A stretch of 41,010 nt of DNA from Candidatus Omnitrophota bacterium (GCA_020849375.1 JADLGJ010000050.1:1-41010); one strand, 5' to 3'. Counted from the first letter of the stretch, positions 1 to 7,974 are shown. Notes: generated from the sequence alone by a model not told the origin. Numbers and translations are program-made.

Positions 1-283
1 AAATATTGATCGGGAACCCATTACGGATCATGATCACAAAAACATGGCCCGCGCCGATATCCAAGGCCGCCTGAGCCGCAAGTTTTTTAAGCTCATCGTC
101 ATTGCCTTCCAAACGGACCTTGCAGGCGCCGGATGCTTCACAAAAAGCCAGTCCGAATTTTATCGCCGGCGAAGATGAGACAACAGCTTCATAAAGGTCC
201 TCGGCGGTCTTGATAAAATGCGCCTGCCCGACAACAACATTCACATCATCTGGTTTGGTGATCGGTACGGTTAAGATCTGCAT
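1..283 (-). CDS. Adenosine-specific kinase family protein, 3' part outside window
   Basis: Reading the minus strand from ATG at 283-281 gives an open frame to the window edge, beginning MQILTVPITKPDDVNVVVGQ. Later segments IKFGLAFCEASG, LEGNDDEL and NIGAGHVFVI-like text (here DIGAGHVFVIMIRNGFPIN) match the compact adenosine-specific kinase family (DUF355), small soluble proteins of about 160 residues described in archaea and some bacteria. About 94 residues are visible; the C-terminus is missing. It starts 9 nt after the stop of the receiver protein at 293-1015, so it is probably the last visible gene of the lnt-receiver-receiver operon. A Shine-Dalgarno-like AAGGG lies rather far upstream, about 14 nt. 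Family membership is a confident recognition; the biochemical role (ATP-dependent phosphorylation of adenosine) is known only from a few members, and the cellular role here is open. Confidence 0.8.
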   Translation of the reverse strand, partial: MQILTVPITKPDDVNVVVGQAHFIKTAEDLYEAVVSSSPAIKFGLAFCEASGACKVRLEGNDDELKKLAAQAALDIGAGHVFVIMIRNGFPINI

Positions 284-292
284 GACGATACT

Positions 293-1015
293 TCAACCCT
301 TCATCAGGATCTTGTGGACCTGCTCATAAAGATGGTCATAATTCACCGGCTTTGTCAAATGCATGACAGCCCCTAGTTCCATTTCTGCAGAAATATCATC
401 GAGCGAATTCTTGAAAGTCACGAACATGACCGGAATGCCTTCCGTATCCGCGTCCTCTTTAAGCTTTGCGCAAACCGTGCGGCCCTTCATCCCCGGCAAA
501 ATGACGTCGAGAATAATCAAGTCCGGCTTCCAGCGCTTGGCCATTTCCAGGCCACGCTCACCAGAGTCGGAACTGATGACCGTAAGCCCTTCTTTAACAA
601 AATGTGATTTCACGAGCTTGACGAACGTCAAGTCATCGTCAACGACCAGGACGGTCCATTTCTTTCCATCCCGCCCTTCCGTGCCATAAAGCATTGACAA
701 CGATGCGGCGCGGTAAAAATAGATCACGATCGCAAAGATCCCCATCATCGCCAAAGATGTCACATCGCTGGCATGTATCACGAATATTTGCTTGTACGCA
801 AAATAAAAGATCCCGGCAAAACTCACCGCCCGTATCAGTTTTCTCGCCCATTCCCGGCTAAAGATCAATCCAACGGACGCCGATAAAAGCACAAAAAATA
901 AAAAGATCTCCACAGTTCTCACCTCTCCCGCCTGTAATACGGTAAGGAAAAGGACCCCAAAAAGGACGGTTAACAAATACGCAAAGAAATTCAATACTGT
1001 TTTAGTTTGAACCAT
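293..1015 (-). CDS. Membrane-anchored CheY-like receiver protein (copy 2)
   Basis: A 240-residue protein. Residues 1-105 hold four hydrophobic segments (about 8-28, 35-52, 62-80, 88-102). A C-terminal receiver domain (about 119-240) follows, with the acidic pocket D126-D127 in VVDDD, phosphoacceptor D170 in LIILDVILPG, T200 and K222 in LTKPV, so phosphorylation should be possible. There is no DNA-binding, enzymatic or other output domain. Response regulators with an N-terminal membrane domain and nothing after the receiver are uncommon; such a protein may act as a phosphate sink, or signal by protein contact at the inner membrane. The start is well supported by GGAGG four bases before ATG. 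It is paralogous to the gene just upstream (1049-1780) with the same architecture. No histidine kinase is in view, so its partner is unknown. Confidence 0.85.
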   Translation of the reverse strand: MVQTKTVLNFFAYLLTVLFGVLFLTVLQAGEVRTVEIFLFFVLLSASVGLIFSREWARKLIRAVSFAGIFYFAYKQIFVIHASDVTSLAMMGIFAIVIYFYRAASLSMLYGTEGRDGKKWTVLVVDDDLTFVKLVKSHFVKEGLTVISSDSGERGLEMAKRWKPDLIILDVILPGMKGRTVCAKLKEDADTEGIPVMFVTFKNSLDDISAEMELGAVMHLTKPVNYDHLYEQVHKILMKG

Positions 1016-1048
1016 AAAACCTCCATTAACCTGGATCCGTTCAAGATC

Positions 1049-1780
1049 TTAACGGATCACTTTGCGAATTTCCGCGACAAGGATCTTGGCATTAACCGGC
1101 TTAGTAATATGCATGAGGCCGCCGGCAGCTTTTTCCGCTTCAACATCATCGGGCGAATCCTTGGCGGTCAGGAACACGACCGGGATATCTTTCGTAGCTT
1201 CATCACTTTTGAGGCGTTTACAAACTTCGCGGCCTTTAATCCCGGGCAACAGGACGTCAAGAATGATCAAATTCGGTTTTTGCAATTTCGCAACTTGTAT
1301 CCCGCGCTCACCGGTTAAAGCGCTCAAAACACTATAGCCGCTCGATAACAAAATACGTTTGATGGTCTTTTGCATCCCCTCATCATCATCGACGACGAGA
1401 ATGCTCTTGCGGACCGTTTCCCAGTCTTTCTGGAAAATGACCTTGATGCGCTTCATATTAAAGAACAACACCAAAGCGACATTGATAAAAACATAACTCA
1501 AATCCGTATATTCGGGATAATACCAATGGAGAAAAAGAAAATAAACGCCCATGACAACGTTTAATCCGACGAGAATTTGCCGGCTCCACTCCAAATGCTG
1601 GGTCACAAAAAAAGAATTACAAAAAAGGACGATGAAAAATATCGAAATGATCGCGGCGTGGCTCCAAAATTCCGTAGCACGAAAGGCCTCCAAATAGACC
1701 ATCAGGGAGACCCCGTAAAGGATGGTCAGACCGTAACCAATGACTGTCAAACTAGTTATGCGGGGAAATTTCATAATCAT
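1049..1780 (-). CDS. Membrane-anchored CheY-like receiver protein (copy 1)
   Basis: A 243-residue protein built like its downstream neighbour. Four hydrophobic segments lie within residues 10-107. The receiver domain is at about 125-243, with D131-D132 in VVDDD, phosphoacceptor D175 in LIILDVLLPG, T205 in VVFLTAKDS and K227 in ITKPV. All residues needed for phosphotransfer are present and no output domain follows. A second ATG lies two codons in, and neither has a strong ribosome binding site, so the start is uncertain by two residues. It begins 26 nt after the lnt stop and ends 33 nt before the next receiver gene, so the three are probably co-transcribed. The two receivers differ mainly in their membrane halves, which fits a tandem duplication with divergent sensing or docking parts. 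Function beyond phosphate acceptance is not readable. Confidence 0.85.
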   Translation of the reverse strand: MIMKFPRITSLTVIGYGLTILYGVSLMVYLEAFRATEFWSHAAIISIFFIVLFCNSFFVTQHLEWSRQILVGLNVVMGVYFLFLHWYYPEYTDLSYVFINVALVLFFNMKRIKVIFQKDWETVRKSILVVDDDEGMQKTIKRILLSSGYSVLSALTGERGIQVAKLQKPNLIILDVLLPGIKGREVCKRLKSDEATKDIPVVFLTAKDSPDDVEAEKAAGGLMHITKPVNAKILVAEIRKVIR

Positions 1781-1806
1781 TTACAATATAACCTAATCAT
1801 TACCAA

Positions 1807-3261
1807 CTACAACCAAATTTTTCTCTTTATTAAAGCTAATCCGGCAGCAAAAAAGCACAAATAGGCAAAAACATCGCCAAAATTGGTATAAAAGGATCTT
1901 TGGCGCTGAGAACGGACTTGTCCGATCAAAAAACCTTCGGACATAACGGATTTCCCTGCTTTATTCTTGAAAATGGCCACCTGACCTCGAGGGTCAATAA
2001 AGCTACTCACTCCCGTATTAGCAGCACGCACGATCGTCCGCCGATTAGCGACCGCCTGAAAAACTGCGCCCTGCAAATGAAGGAAAGGTTCATTGGTATC
2101 CTTAAACCAGCCGTCATTTGTGATATTGACTAAAAAACCGGGGTCTTGCTTGGCCAACTGGCGCACGATCGGCGCAACGGTGTCCTCAAAACAAACCAAC
2201 GTCGAGAAACCCGGCGGAAAAACAGTCAACCGTTCCCCGCGAGAGAAATCGTCGCCGATAGGAGCAAATCTTCCGATCCAGCCCAGCAATGGCCGCAGGG
2301 GCAAAAACTCACCGAACGGGACCAGATGCATTTTGTCATATCTGGCGCCTTCTTGCCCATTGCTCTGAAGAAGAATCGCAGAATTATAATACTTGCCATC
2401 CCTCATAGTTACTGTCCCCAACAACAGCGGCACACCGTGGCGCGCAACAAAATCCTTGATCTCTTCATAACGATCCGGCGATTGCCACGTGTATCCGGGA
2501 AATGATGTTTCTGGCCAGATGATCAGGTCAGGTTTCTGCTGTAAGGCTTGCTCGGTCAGAGCTAAGATCTTTTTCTGCGTCGGTTCCCACGACTCCGGCT
2601 CCCACTTGCGTGATTGCGGGACATTCGGCTGGACCACCGCAACCCGCATAAATTCTCCCTTAGTGTCATTGAGATATTGAACCTGTGTCATTCCATACAT
2701 CAAAACACAGATCATCACGGCAATGACACCTAAATAAGTAGGAACGTCGCCTACTTTCTTCTTTTCTAACATATCCTTTAGCAAAACGTTGACCATCACA
2801 ACAAGAAAAGAAACACCGAAAACACCCGTGATGTCCGCGATCTGAATGAGCGGTAAAATTTGATATTGCGAATGCCCGAGGCAAGCCCAACCGAAACCAG
2901 TGAACAAGCGGTCGCGAGTAAGCTCCAGGGCGGCCCACAGGCTTGGGAGAACCCAAAGTTTATGTTTTAACGGCAACTTCTGAAGCAGCGCATAGCCGAG
3001 GCCAAAAAGGCCGAAGTAGATCCCGAGATAAATATTCACAAGGATCATGCCCGGTAAGGTCACGTGGATGAGCCAATAATGTGTGCCGAGAAAAAATAAA
3101 AAGCCCGTCAGCCATCCCCAGAGGAATGCGGCTTTCGGGCTTTTTGCATCAAGCAAGATAAAAAAAGGAACTAAACCAACCCAAACCAAGAAATAAAAAT
3201 TAAAATTCGGGAATGAACAAACAAGAAAAACAGCGGAAAGGATAGAAAGAAATATATTCAT
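1807..3261 (-). CDS. lnt: Apolipoprotein N-acyltransferase
   Basis: Lnt transfers an acyl chain from phospholipid to the N-terminal cysteine of diacylated lipoproteins in the inner membrane, the last step of lipoprotein maturation in diderms. The 484-residue protein has an N-terminal hydrophobic region (about 1-195) and a periplasmic nitrilase-like domain (about 204-450). The catalytic triad is visible as E251 in IIWPETSFPG, K310 in YDKMHLVPFGEF and C357 in VCFED, followed by VNITNDGWF. A final membrane helix is at 463-478. Length is near the family norm of about 510. Codons 169-177 (VGDVPTYL and the preceding K) are made of a REP palindrome in the loop before the last helix ahead of the nitrilase domain. 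The ATG lies 18 nt after the RAYT stop and its leader is another REP copy with no AGGAGG-type site, so translation may be coupled to the transposase gene. LptE downstream is a lipoprotein client. Confidence 0.95.
   Translation of the reverse strand: MNIFLSILSAVFLVCSFPNFNFYFLVWVGLVPFFILLDAKSPKAAFLWGWLTGFLFFLGTHYWLIHVTLPGMILVNIYLGIYFGLFGLGYALLQKLPLKHKLWVLPSLWAALELTRDRLFTGFGWACLGHSQYQILPLIQIADITGVFGVSFLVVMVNVLLKDMLEKKKVGDVPTYLGVIAVMICVLMYGMTQVQYLNDTKGEFMRVAVVQPNVPQSRKWEPESWEPTQKKILALTEQALQQKPDLIIWPETSFPGYTWQSPDRYEEIKDFVARHGVPLLLGTVTMRDGKYYNSAILLQSNGQEGARYDKMHLVPFGEFLPLRPLLGWIGRFAPIGDDFSRGERLTVFPPGFSTLVCFEDTVAPIVRQLAKQDPGFLVNITNDGWFKDTNEPFLHLQGAVFQAVANRRTIVRAANTGVSSFIDPRGQVAIFKNKAGKSVMSEGFLIGQVRSQRQRSFYTNFGDVFAYLCFFAAGLALIKRKIWL
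2733..2757 (+). repeat. REP palindrome copy A, inside lnt
   Basis: Core GTAGGAACGTCGCCTAC at 2738-2754 differs by one base from the exact copies at 3267 and 4039, and has the same AATAA and TT flanks. It lies wholly inside lnt and is read in a stop-free frame, giving KVGDVPTYL at residues 169-177. It has the same orientation as copies B and C. Confidence 0.85.
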
Positions 3262-3286
3262 AATAAGTAGGGACGTCGCCTACTTT
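3262..3286 (+). repeat. REP palindrome copy B, between RAYT and lnt
   Basis: Core GTAGGGACGTCGCCTAC at 3267-3283, flanked by AATAA and TTTT. On the minus strand it supplies the TAG stop of the RAYT gene (3282-3280) and fills the whole 18-nt gap up to the lnt ATG. The conserved GTAG tetranucleotide at the foot of a hairpin is the recognition mark of REP elements that RAYT transposases bind. Confidence 0.9.
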
Positions 3287-3945
3287 TCACATTTGAAAGG
3301 CCGGCCCATCCGTGGCGAACTTAATTTTATACCATATTTTCTTTCTAATTCTTCAATAAATTCCTGTGATCCCCAAACACGCTTAGAAGTTGTCGCTTTT
3401 CTGATAGCATCCAGATCCGCCAAAATTTCTTCACCTCCTAAATATTCTTTCCAATTCACAACACCCAGAAACTCCTGTGTTTCATTCAAACCAATGATAC
3501 CCCTTTCTTTTTGAATATGCTCCCGAGCACTCGACCACGGCCACTCCCACGCTTTCTGCACGAGCTGAGCTCGTACTGGATTACGTTCAACGTACCGTAC
3601 CGCGGCAATAAAATGATTGTTGTCTAAAACACACGAGTAATATCTCCCCTGCCATAGATGCCCGCTCGTCGCATAGCGTTTATTAAAATATTGGGTATAC
3701 CGCATATGGACAACATTCAGCCATTTGGCGAACCCATCCTGTCCAGCGCGTGCAATAAAATGAACATGATTATTCATTAAGCAGTACGCGAATATTTCAA
3801 CTTCGTGCTTGGCCCTATACTCTTCAATTAAATATAAATATTTACGCCGATCATGATCATCATAGAAAATGACACGCTTATTATTCCCCCGTTGGGTGAT
3901 ATGATAGAAACATCCCGGAACAACAACTCTGGCAGTTCGTGGCAT
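3280..3945 (-). CDS. REP-associated tyrosine transposase (RAYT), Y1/IS200-like
   Basis: A 221-residue HUH endonuclease of the TnpA-REP group. The start MPRTARVVVPGCFYHITQRG is the usual N-terminus of the family. H60 and H62 in LMNNHVHFI are the metal-binding HUH pair. Y118 in RYVERNPVRAQLV is the likely catalytic tyrosine, and WPWSSAREH follows as in relatives. RAYTs cut and rejoin single-stranded REP hairpins and are usually single-copy domesticated genes that spread REP sequences rather than themselves. Exact REP copies in the same orientation flank the gene: copy C 89 bp before its start codon and copy B on its stop codon. A candidate promoter begins at the inner edge of copy C. No strong ribosome binding site is visible. 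The protein is complete and all motif residues are intact, so it is probably active. Other REP copies lie at 2733 and 4972. Confidence 0.92.
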   Translation of the reverse strand: MPRTARVVVPGCFYHITQRGNNKRVIFYDDHDRRKYLYLIEEYRAKHEVEIFAYCLMNNHVHFIARAGQDGFAKWLNVVHMRYTQYFNKRYATSGHLWQGRYYSCVLDNNHFIAAVRYVERNPVRAQLVQKAWEWPWSSAREHIQKERGIIGLNETQEFLGVVNWKEYLGGEEILADLDAIRKATTSKRVWGSQEFIEELERKYGIKLSSPRMGRPFKCEK

Positions 3946-4006
3946 AAAAATTTCTAAGGATTACTTAGTTTGAGGTAATTGCTGAAGAGAACTTGAGGAT
4001 GTGAAG

Positions 4007-4035
4007 AATTTAATACACTTCTTGTAAGTTGTCAA
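4007..4035 (-). promoter_or_regulatory. Candidate promoter of the RAYT gene at a REP edge
   Basis: On the minus strand TTGACA (4035-4030), 17 nt, TAAATT (4012-4007). The first two bases of the -35 box are the outer bases of REP copy C, so the element's insertion may have completed the promoter. Inferred from sequence only. Confidence 0.5.
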
Positions 4036-4060
4036 TAAGTAGGGACGTCGCCTACTTATT
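4034..4060 (+). repeat. REP palindrome copy C, between methyltransferase and RAYT
   Basis: Core GTAGGGACGTCGCCTAC at 4039-4055 with the most complete arms, AATAAGTAGG and CCTACTTATT, giving a 10-bp stem around a GACGTCG-type centre. On the minus strand it provides the TAG stop (4054-4052) of the methyltransferase gene. Confidence 0.9.
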
Positions 4061-4564
4061 TGTTTTTTCCGCTACAAGGGCAACATTCTCCGCAGGGAAA
4101 ATATAAGTCCAGAATCTTTCGTATGTATTAGGGAACTTATTTGCTAAATATTTAATCCCGACTAAACGGAAAAACTTATAAAAAGTTATTTCTTGCCTTA
4201 CCACTTTCAATGACAATCCTTGAATAATATTTGTGAACATAAAATAAGAGAAGAAGAGCTTGTGCTGAGGCTCAGAATAGGCAACTCGGCAAGAAAAATG
4301 CGGAGTTTCAACAAAAAGTCGCCCACCAGGCTTCAAAATACGAGTTAATTCTTTCATAAAACCGACCGGGTCATTAAGATGTTCAATAATATGCTTCGCG
4401 AGTATCTCCTGAAAGCTATTATCATCAATCGGGTATGGGAATTTATTTAAATCATGCAAGATATCTGGTCGAGCATTAGGATCAATATCCAGATAAACGG
4501 CATTAGCAACTTTATTATTCCCGCACCCGATATCTAGCCTGCCCCCTTGAGAACTTTTCGACAT
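4052..4564 (-). CDS. Small class I SAM-dependent methyltransferase
   Basis: A 170-residue protein of the Methyltransf_11 type. Motif I is LDIGCGNNK at residues 10-18, the acidic residues of YLDID (D26, D28) would hold the SAM ribose, and DLNKFPYPIDDNSFQEILAKHIIEHL covers the post-I and motif IV region, followed by LTRILKPGGRLFVETPHF. This pattern is common in methyltransferases of cell-surface glycan and polyketide clusters; the substrate is unknown. It has no DNA-methyltransferase catalytic motif (no NPPY or PCQ). GGAG lies 9-10 nt before the ATG. The last codon and stop, AAG TAG, are REP copy C, so the original C-terminus may have been cut or changed when the element arrived. Its 5' end faces the XRE regulator across 116 bp. 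Confidence 0.8.
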   Translation of the reverse strand: MSKSSQGGRLDIGCGNNKVANAVYLDIDPNARPDILHDLNKFPYPIDDNSFQEILAKHIIEHLNDPVGFMKELTRILKPGGRLFVETPHFSCRVAYSEPQHKLFFSYFMFTNIIQGLSLKVVRQEITFYKFFRLVGIKYLANKFPNTYERFWTYIFPAENVALVAEKTNK

Positions 4565-4618
4565 ACTGAGTCTCTCCTTTAAATTTAGTATGATATTAAC
4601 ATAAAAACAATATTATTG

Positions 4619-4632
4619 CTACCTATAGGTAG
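4619..4632. promoter_or_regulatory. Perfect 14-bp palindrome, candidate operator
   Basis: CTACCTATAGGTAG lies in the divergent intergenic region, just upstream of the predicted promoter of the XRE gene. The TATAG centre resembles the boxes bound by small XRE controller proteins, so autoregulation, and control of the divergent methyltransferase, is a reasonable inference. Confidence 0.5.
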
Positions 4633-4661
4633 TCGATTTAAAAGTAGCAGGGCCATATAAT
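4633..4661 (+). promoter_or_regulatory. Candidate promoter of the XRE gene
   Basis: A perfect -10 box TATAAT at 4656-4661 with a poor -35 box (TCGATT, 4633-4638) at 17-nt spacing. The weak -35 box directly beside the palindrome at 4619-4632 would suit an activator-dependent promoter. Confidence 0.45.
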
Positions 4662-4680
4662 TTCCCGACCAGGAGAAAAA

Positions 4681-4899
4681 ATGGCTCTGATCAATAAAAA
4701 AGTTGGTGATTTGATACGAAAACACCGTTTGAAGCGAGGTTTGAGCCAAGAGGAGTTAGCGCATGAAGCTGACCTTCACAGGGCCTATATTGGACAAATC
4801 GAACGAGGCGAAAAGAATATTGGCGTGCAGAATCTAGAGATCATTGCCAAGGCTTTGAATATAAAAATAACAAAACTTTTAGAGGATCGTTCCAAATAG
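4681..4899 (+). CDS. XRE-family helix-turn-helix regulator, 72 aa
   Basis: A single-domain Cro/C1-type DNA-binding protein. It carries LIRKHRLKRGLSQEELAHEA (helices 1-2), then LHRAYIGQIERGEKNIG (recognition helix about residues 33-41), then NLEIIAKALNIKITKLLED. Size and sequence resemble restriction-modification controller proteins, but no endonuclease or DNA methyltransferase is beside it, so it is a solitary regulator here. AGGAG sits seven bases before the ATG. A 14-bp palindrome and TATAAT lie upstream, and a strong bidirectional terminator follows, so it is a complete one-gene unit. It is the only plus-strand gene before rpsT. Likely role: repression or activation of its own promoter and of the divergent methyltransferase-RAYT-lnt transcript (inference). 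Confidence 0.88.
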   Translation: MALINKKVGDLIRKHRLKRGLSQEELAHEADLHRAYIGQIERGEKNIGVQNLEIIAKALNIKITKLLEDRSK

Positions 4900-4921
4900 G
4901 TAGGGTGAAAAGAATCAAAAC

Positions 4922-4957
4922 AAAAAAGCAGAGTCAAAAAAGACCCTGCTTTTTTTG
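4922..4957. terminator. Bidirectional intrinsic terminator (XRE gene / secA operon)
   Basis: Stem AAAAAGCAG-a-GTC and GAC-c-CTGCTTTTT with a 6-A loop and T-runs on both strands. It would end XRE transcription on plus and secA operon transcription on minus. Confidence 0.88.
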
Positions 4958-4971
4958 TTTTACCAAATATC

Positions 4972-4998
4972 AATAAGTAGCCGACGTCCCTACTTATT
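4972..4998 (-). repeat. REP palindrome copy D, inverted
   Basis: Core at 4977-4993 reads GTAGGGACGTCGGCTAC on the minus strand, one base from the exact copies, with AATAA/TTATT arms. It lies between the terminator and the secA stop, in opposite orientation to copies A-C. Confidence 0.85.
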
Positions 4999-5007
4999 TT
5001 ATTCTAC

Positions 5008-7974
5008 TTATTGGCCGTGACATTTTTTGTACTTCTTGCCTGACCCGCAAGGGCAAAGGTCATTACGCCCGACCTTGGGCCCATCGTTATGGATCGGCGA
5101 TGGCTTCTCTTCCTCGACGGGAGGACGGCCTTCAGCAGCCGCTTGTGCAGCCGCACGGTTCAACCCGGAGAATTCATTATGGACCATCTGTTGCGGTAAA
5201 GACCCGAAAACGCTCTTGGGTTCCTGGCTGTCCTTGGCCATCGGCTGGACCTTGAACATGATCTCGGCGACTTCGTCACCGATGGAGCTGTACATCGCCT
5301 GAAACATCGAAAAGCCTTCTTTTTTATATTCCATCAGCGGATCGCGCTGGCCATACGAACGCAGGCCGACCCCGTCGCGCAATTGGTCCATGGCATAAAG
5401 ATGGTCTTTCCATTTCATATCGATCGTGTTCAAAAGGAAAACCCGTTCCAAATGGCGTAATGTTTCCGCCGTAAGGCTGGCTTCGCGCTCTTCATAAAGT
5501 TTCACAAGATCGGCGTAGATCACGTCCGTCATTTCTTCGATTTCACATCTTTCCAATTCTTCACGGTGCGGGCTGACATCATAATTAAACTTGCCCTTAA
5601 GAAAAGCCGCGATCGCTTCAACGTCCCGGGCGCCTTCTTCATTACGCGTCAAGTGCTGGCCGAGCATCACATAAACAGAATCTTCAGCGGCGCGCAAAAC
5701 CCGCTCCTTTAAATTCTCACCGTCGAGAACACTGCGGCGCAAAGAATAGATCGCTTCGCGCTGTTTGTTCATAACATTGTCGTACTCGATCAACTGTTTA
5801 CGGATCTCAAAGTTGAACGTTTCAACACGTTTCTGGGCGATCTCGATCGCTCCGCTCACCCACGGATGTTCGATGACCTGTCCTTCTTCCATCCCGAGGC
5901 GCTCCATGATGGACATGATCTTGTCTGACGCAAAAAGCCGCATGAGGTCATCTTCGAGCGAAACAAAGAAACGCGACGCACCAGGGTCGCCCTGACGGCC
6001 GGAACGTCCGCGCAACTGATTGTCGATACGACGGCTTTCATGACGCTCCGTCCCGAGGACATAAAGACCGCCCGCTTCCACAACGAGATCATGCTCTCTT
6101 TTGACCTGTTCACGGAATTGTTCCAGGAACTTTTTAACCAAAGCCTCATGGTCTTCTTTGCCGTCTTTATCTTCTTTCATTTTTTGCGCAGCGAGCGATT
6201 TCGCTAAAAATTCCGCATTACCGCCGAGGACGATATCCGTCCCGCGGCCGGCCATGTTGGTCGCGATCGTGACCGCCTTAAAACGCCCGGCTTGCGCGAC
6301 GATCTGTGCTTCAAGCTCATGATATTTCGCGTTCAAAACCTGATGCACGATCCCTTTTTGTTTTAAGAGATCGGAAAGGATCTCGGACTTCTCGATCGAG
6401 ATCGTCCCGACAAGGACCGGCTGTCCGCGCCCATGGCAGAGCGCGATCTCTTCGACGACCGCGTTATATTTTTCACGTCGTGATTTAAAAATACTGTCAG
6501 GATAATTTTTACGCGCTAACGGACGGTTGGAAGGAAGAACAACAACGTCGAGATTATAAATTTGTTTAAACTCATTGGCTTCAGTGTTGGCGGTTCCGGT
6601 CATGCCGGACAACTTTTCATACATTCTAAAATAATTCTGGAACGTGACCGTGGCGAGCGTCTGGTTCTCGCGTTCGATCTTGATCCCTTCTTTAGCTTCG
6701 ACAGCTTGGTGAAGCCCGTCCGACCAGCGGCGGCCCGGCATCATGCGGCCGGTAAATTCGTCAACAATAATGACCTGCCCTTCGCGGACCACATAATCCA
6801 CGTCGCGCCTAAAAAATTCTTTAGCCTTAACCGCCTGCAAAACATGGTGGCGGTATTCGATCGTGTCCATGTCGTGGATGTTCGCGACACCGAACATTTC
6901 TGCCGATTTTTCTTCACCGGGTTCGGTCAACGAGATGGACTTGGATTTTTCATTCGCTAAATAATCAAAACCAACACCGAGATCTTCATTCTTAGACTTG
7001 GCGACACTTTCTTCCATGTCCGTTGTACGGCGCCCGCGCAATTGGGCAGCGATCTTGTTAGCACGATAATACTTGTCGGTCGATTCCTCAGCGGGACCGG
7101 AAATAATGAGCGGGGTACGCGCTTCGTCAACCAAAATACTGTCAACTTCGTCAACGATCGCATAATTGTGCCCGCGCTGGACCATTTCTTCGCGAGTGCC
7201 AACCATATTGTCACGCAAATAATCAAAACCGAACTCATTGTTCGTTCCATAAGTAATGTCGCAGCTGTAAGCGGCTTTGCGGGAATTGTGGTCCAGGTCA
7301 TGCAGAATAACCCCGACGGTCAATCCCAGCATTTCAAAGATCGGGCCCATCCATTCACGGTCGCGTTTCGCTAGATAGTCATTGACCGTGACGATATGGA
7401 CGCCTTCGCCGGTGATCGCGTTCAAATAAGCAGGCAAGGTCGAGACCAAGGTCTTCCCTTCACCCGTGGACATTTCTGAAATATTGCCTTCGTGCAAAGC
7501 CATACCCCCGACGAGCTGGATGTCATAATGGCGCAGGCCGATGGTGCGGCGCGAAGCTTCACGGACGACCGCAAAAGCTTCCGGCAGGATTTTGTTCAGG
7601 ATATCCTGTTTGGCTTTTTTAAGTTCGTCCTTGATACGGTTATACCTATTTTCCGCATCCGTCTGTTCATCAGCGGTCAAGATCTTGGCTAAAACAGCTT
7701 TAGCTTCTTTCAGTTCATTGAATTTCTCAGAAACAGCTTCCTGGTAACGCTTACGGAATTCCTGCGTTTTATTGCGGAGGTCTTCGCTGGACATCTGTTG
7801 CATCTGCGCTTCAAGGCCATTGATCTTAGACGCCACCGCGCCCATGCGCTTGACCATTCCCATCGAGGGAAATGGGATATCCGGCGGGACATGGATCGTA
7901 ACCTTCGGGTTTAAGCGGTCTAGCGATTTCTGAGCCCCGCTGACAAAAATTTTACGAACAAAAAAATCGAACAT
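5008..7974 (-). CDS. secA: Preprotein translocase ATPase SecA
   Basis: The motor of the Sec pathway, driving unfolded proteins through SecYEG. At 988 residues it is longer than the 901 of E. coli SecA. Walker A is MSTGEGKT (168-175) and the DEAD-box variant DEVD is at 275-278; [14 protein letters not shown] and [13 protein letters not shown] are intact. The C-terminus ends in a SEC-C zinc motif (C974, C976, C985, H986) that binds SecB or ribosomes. Two features are unusual: an N-terminal extension of about 15 residues and an insertion of about 40 charged, coiled-coil-like residues (about 80-126) between the first helices and [19 protein letters not shown] precedes ATG by nine bases. The gene follows prfB by 22 nt and shares the pilT-prfB-secA operon; the terminator at 4922-4957 closes it. 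Confidence 0.97.
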   Translation of the reverse strand: MFDFFVRKIFVSGAQKSLDRLNPKVTIHVPPDIPFPSMGMVKRMGAVASKINGLEAQMQQMSSEDLRNKTQEFRKRYQEAVSEKFNELKEAKAVLAKILTADEQTDAENRYNRIKDELKKAKQDILNKILPEAFAVVREASRRTIGLRHYDIQLVGGMALHEGNISEMSTGEGKTLVSTLPAYLNAITGEGVHIVTVNDYLAKRDREWMGPIFEMLGLTVGVILHDLDHNSRKAAYSCDITYGTNNEFGFDYLRDNMVGTREEMVQRGHNYAIVDEVDSILVDEARTPLIISGPAEESTDKYYRANKIAAQLRGRRTTDMEESVAKSKNEDLGVGFDYLANEKSKSISLTEPGEEKSAEMFGVANIHDMDTIEYRHHVLQAVKAKEFFRRDVDYVVREGQVIIVDEFTGRMMPGRRWSDGLHQAVEAKEGIKIERENQTLATVTFQNYFRMYEKLSGMTGTANTEANEFKQIYNLDVVVLPSNRPLARKNYPDSIFKSRREKYNAVVEEIALCHGRGQPVLVGTISIEKSEILSDLLKQKGIVHQVLNAKYHELEAQIVAQAGRFKAVTIATNMAGRGTDIVLGGNAEFLAKSLAAQKMKEDKDGKEDHEALVKKFLEQFREQVKREHDLVVEAGGLYVLGTERHESRRIDNQLRGRSGRQGDPGASRFFVSLEDDLMRLFASDKIMSIMERLGMEEGQVIEHPWVSGAIEIAQKRVETFNFEIRKQLIEYDNVMNKQREAIYSLRRSVLDGENLKERVLRAAEDSVYVMLGQHLTRNEEGARDVEAIAAFLKGKFNYDVSPHREELERCEIEEMTDVIYADLVKLYEEREASLTAETLRHLERVFLLNTIDMKWKDHLYAMDQLRDGVGLRSYGQRDPLMEYKKEGFSMFQAMYSSIGDEVAEIMFKVQPMAKDSQEPKSVFGSLPQQMVHNEFSGLNRAAAQAAAEGRPPVEEEKPSPIHNDGPKVGRNDLCPCGSGKKYKKCHGQ

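Noticed and set aside
4052-4899. Restriction-modification system (controller plus methyltransferase)
   Set aside because: The methyltransferase is a Methyltransf_11 type without DNA-methylation motifs, and there is no endonuclease.
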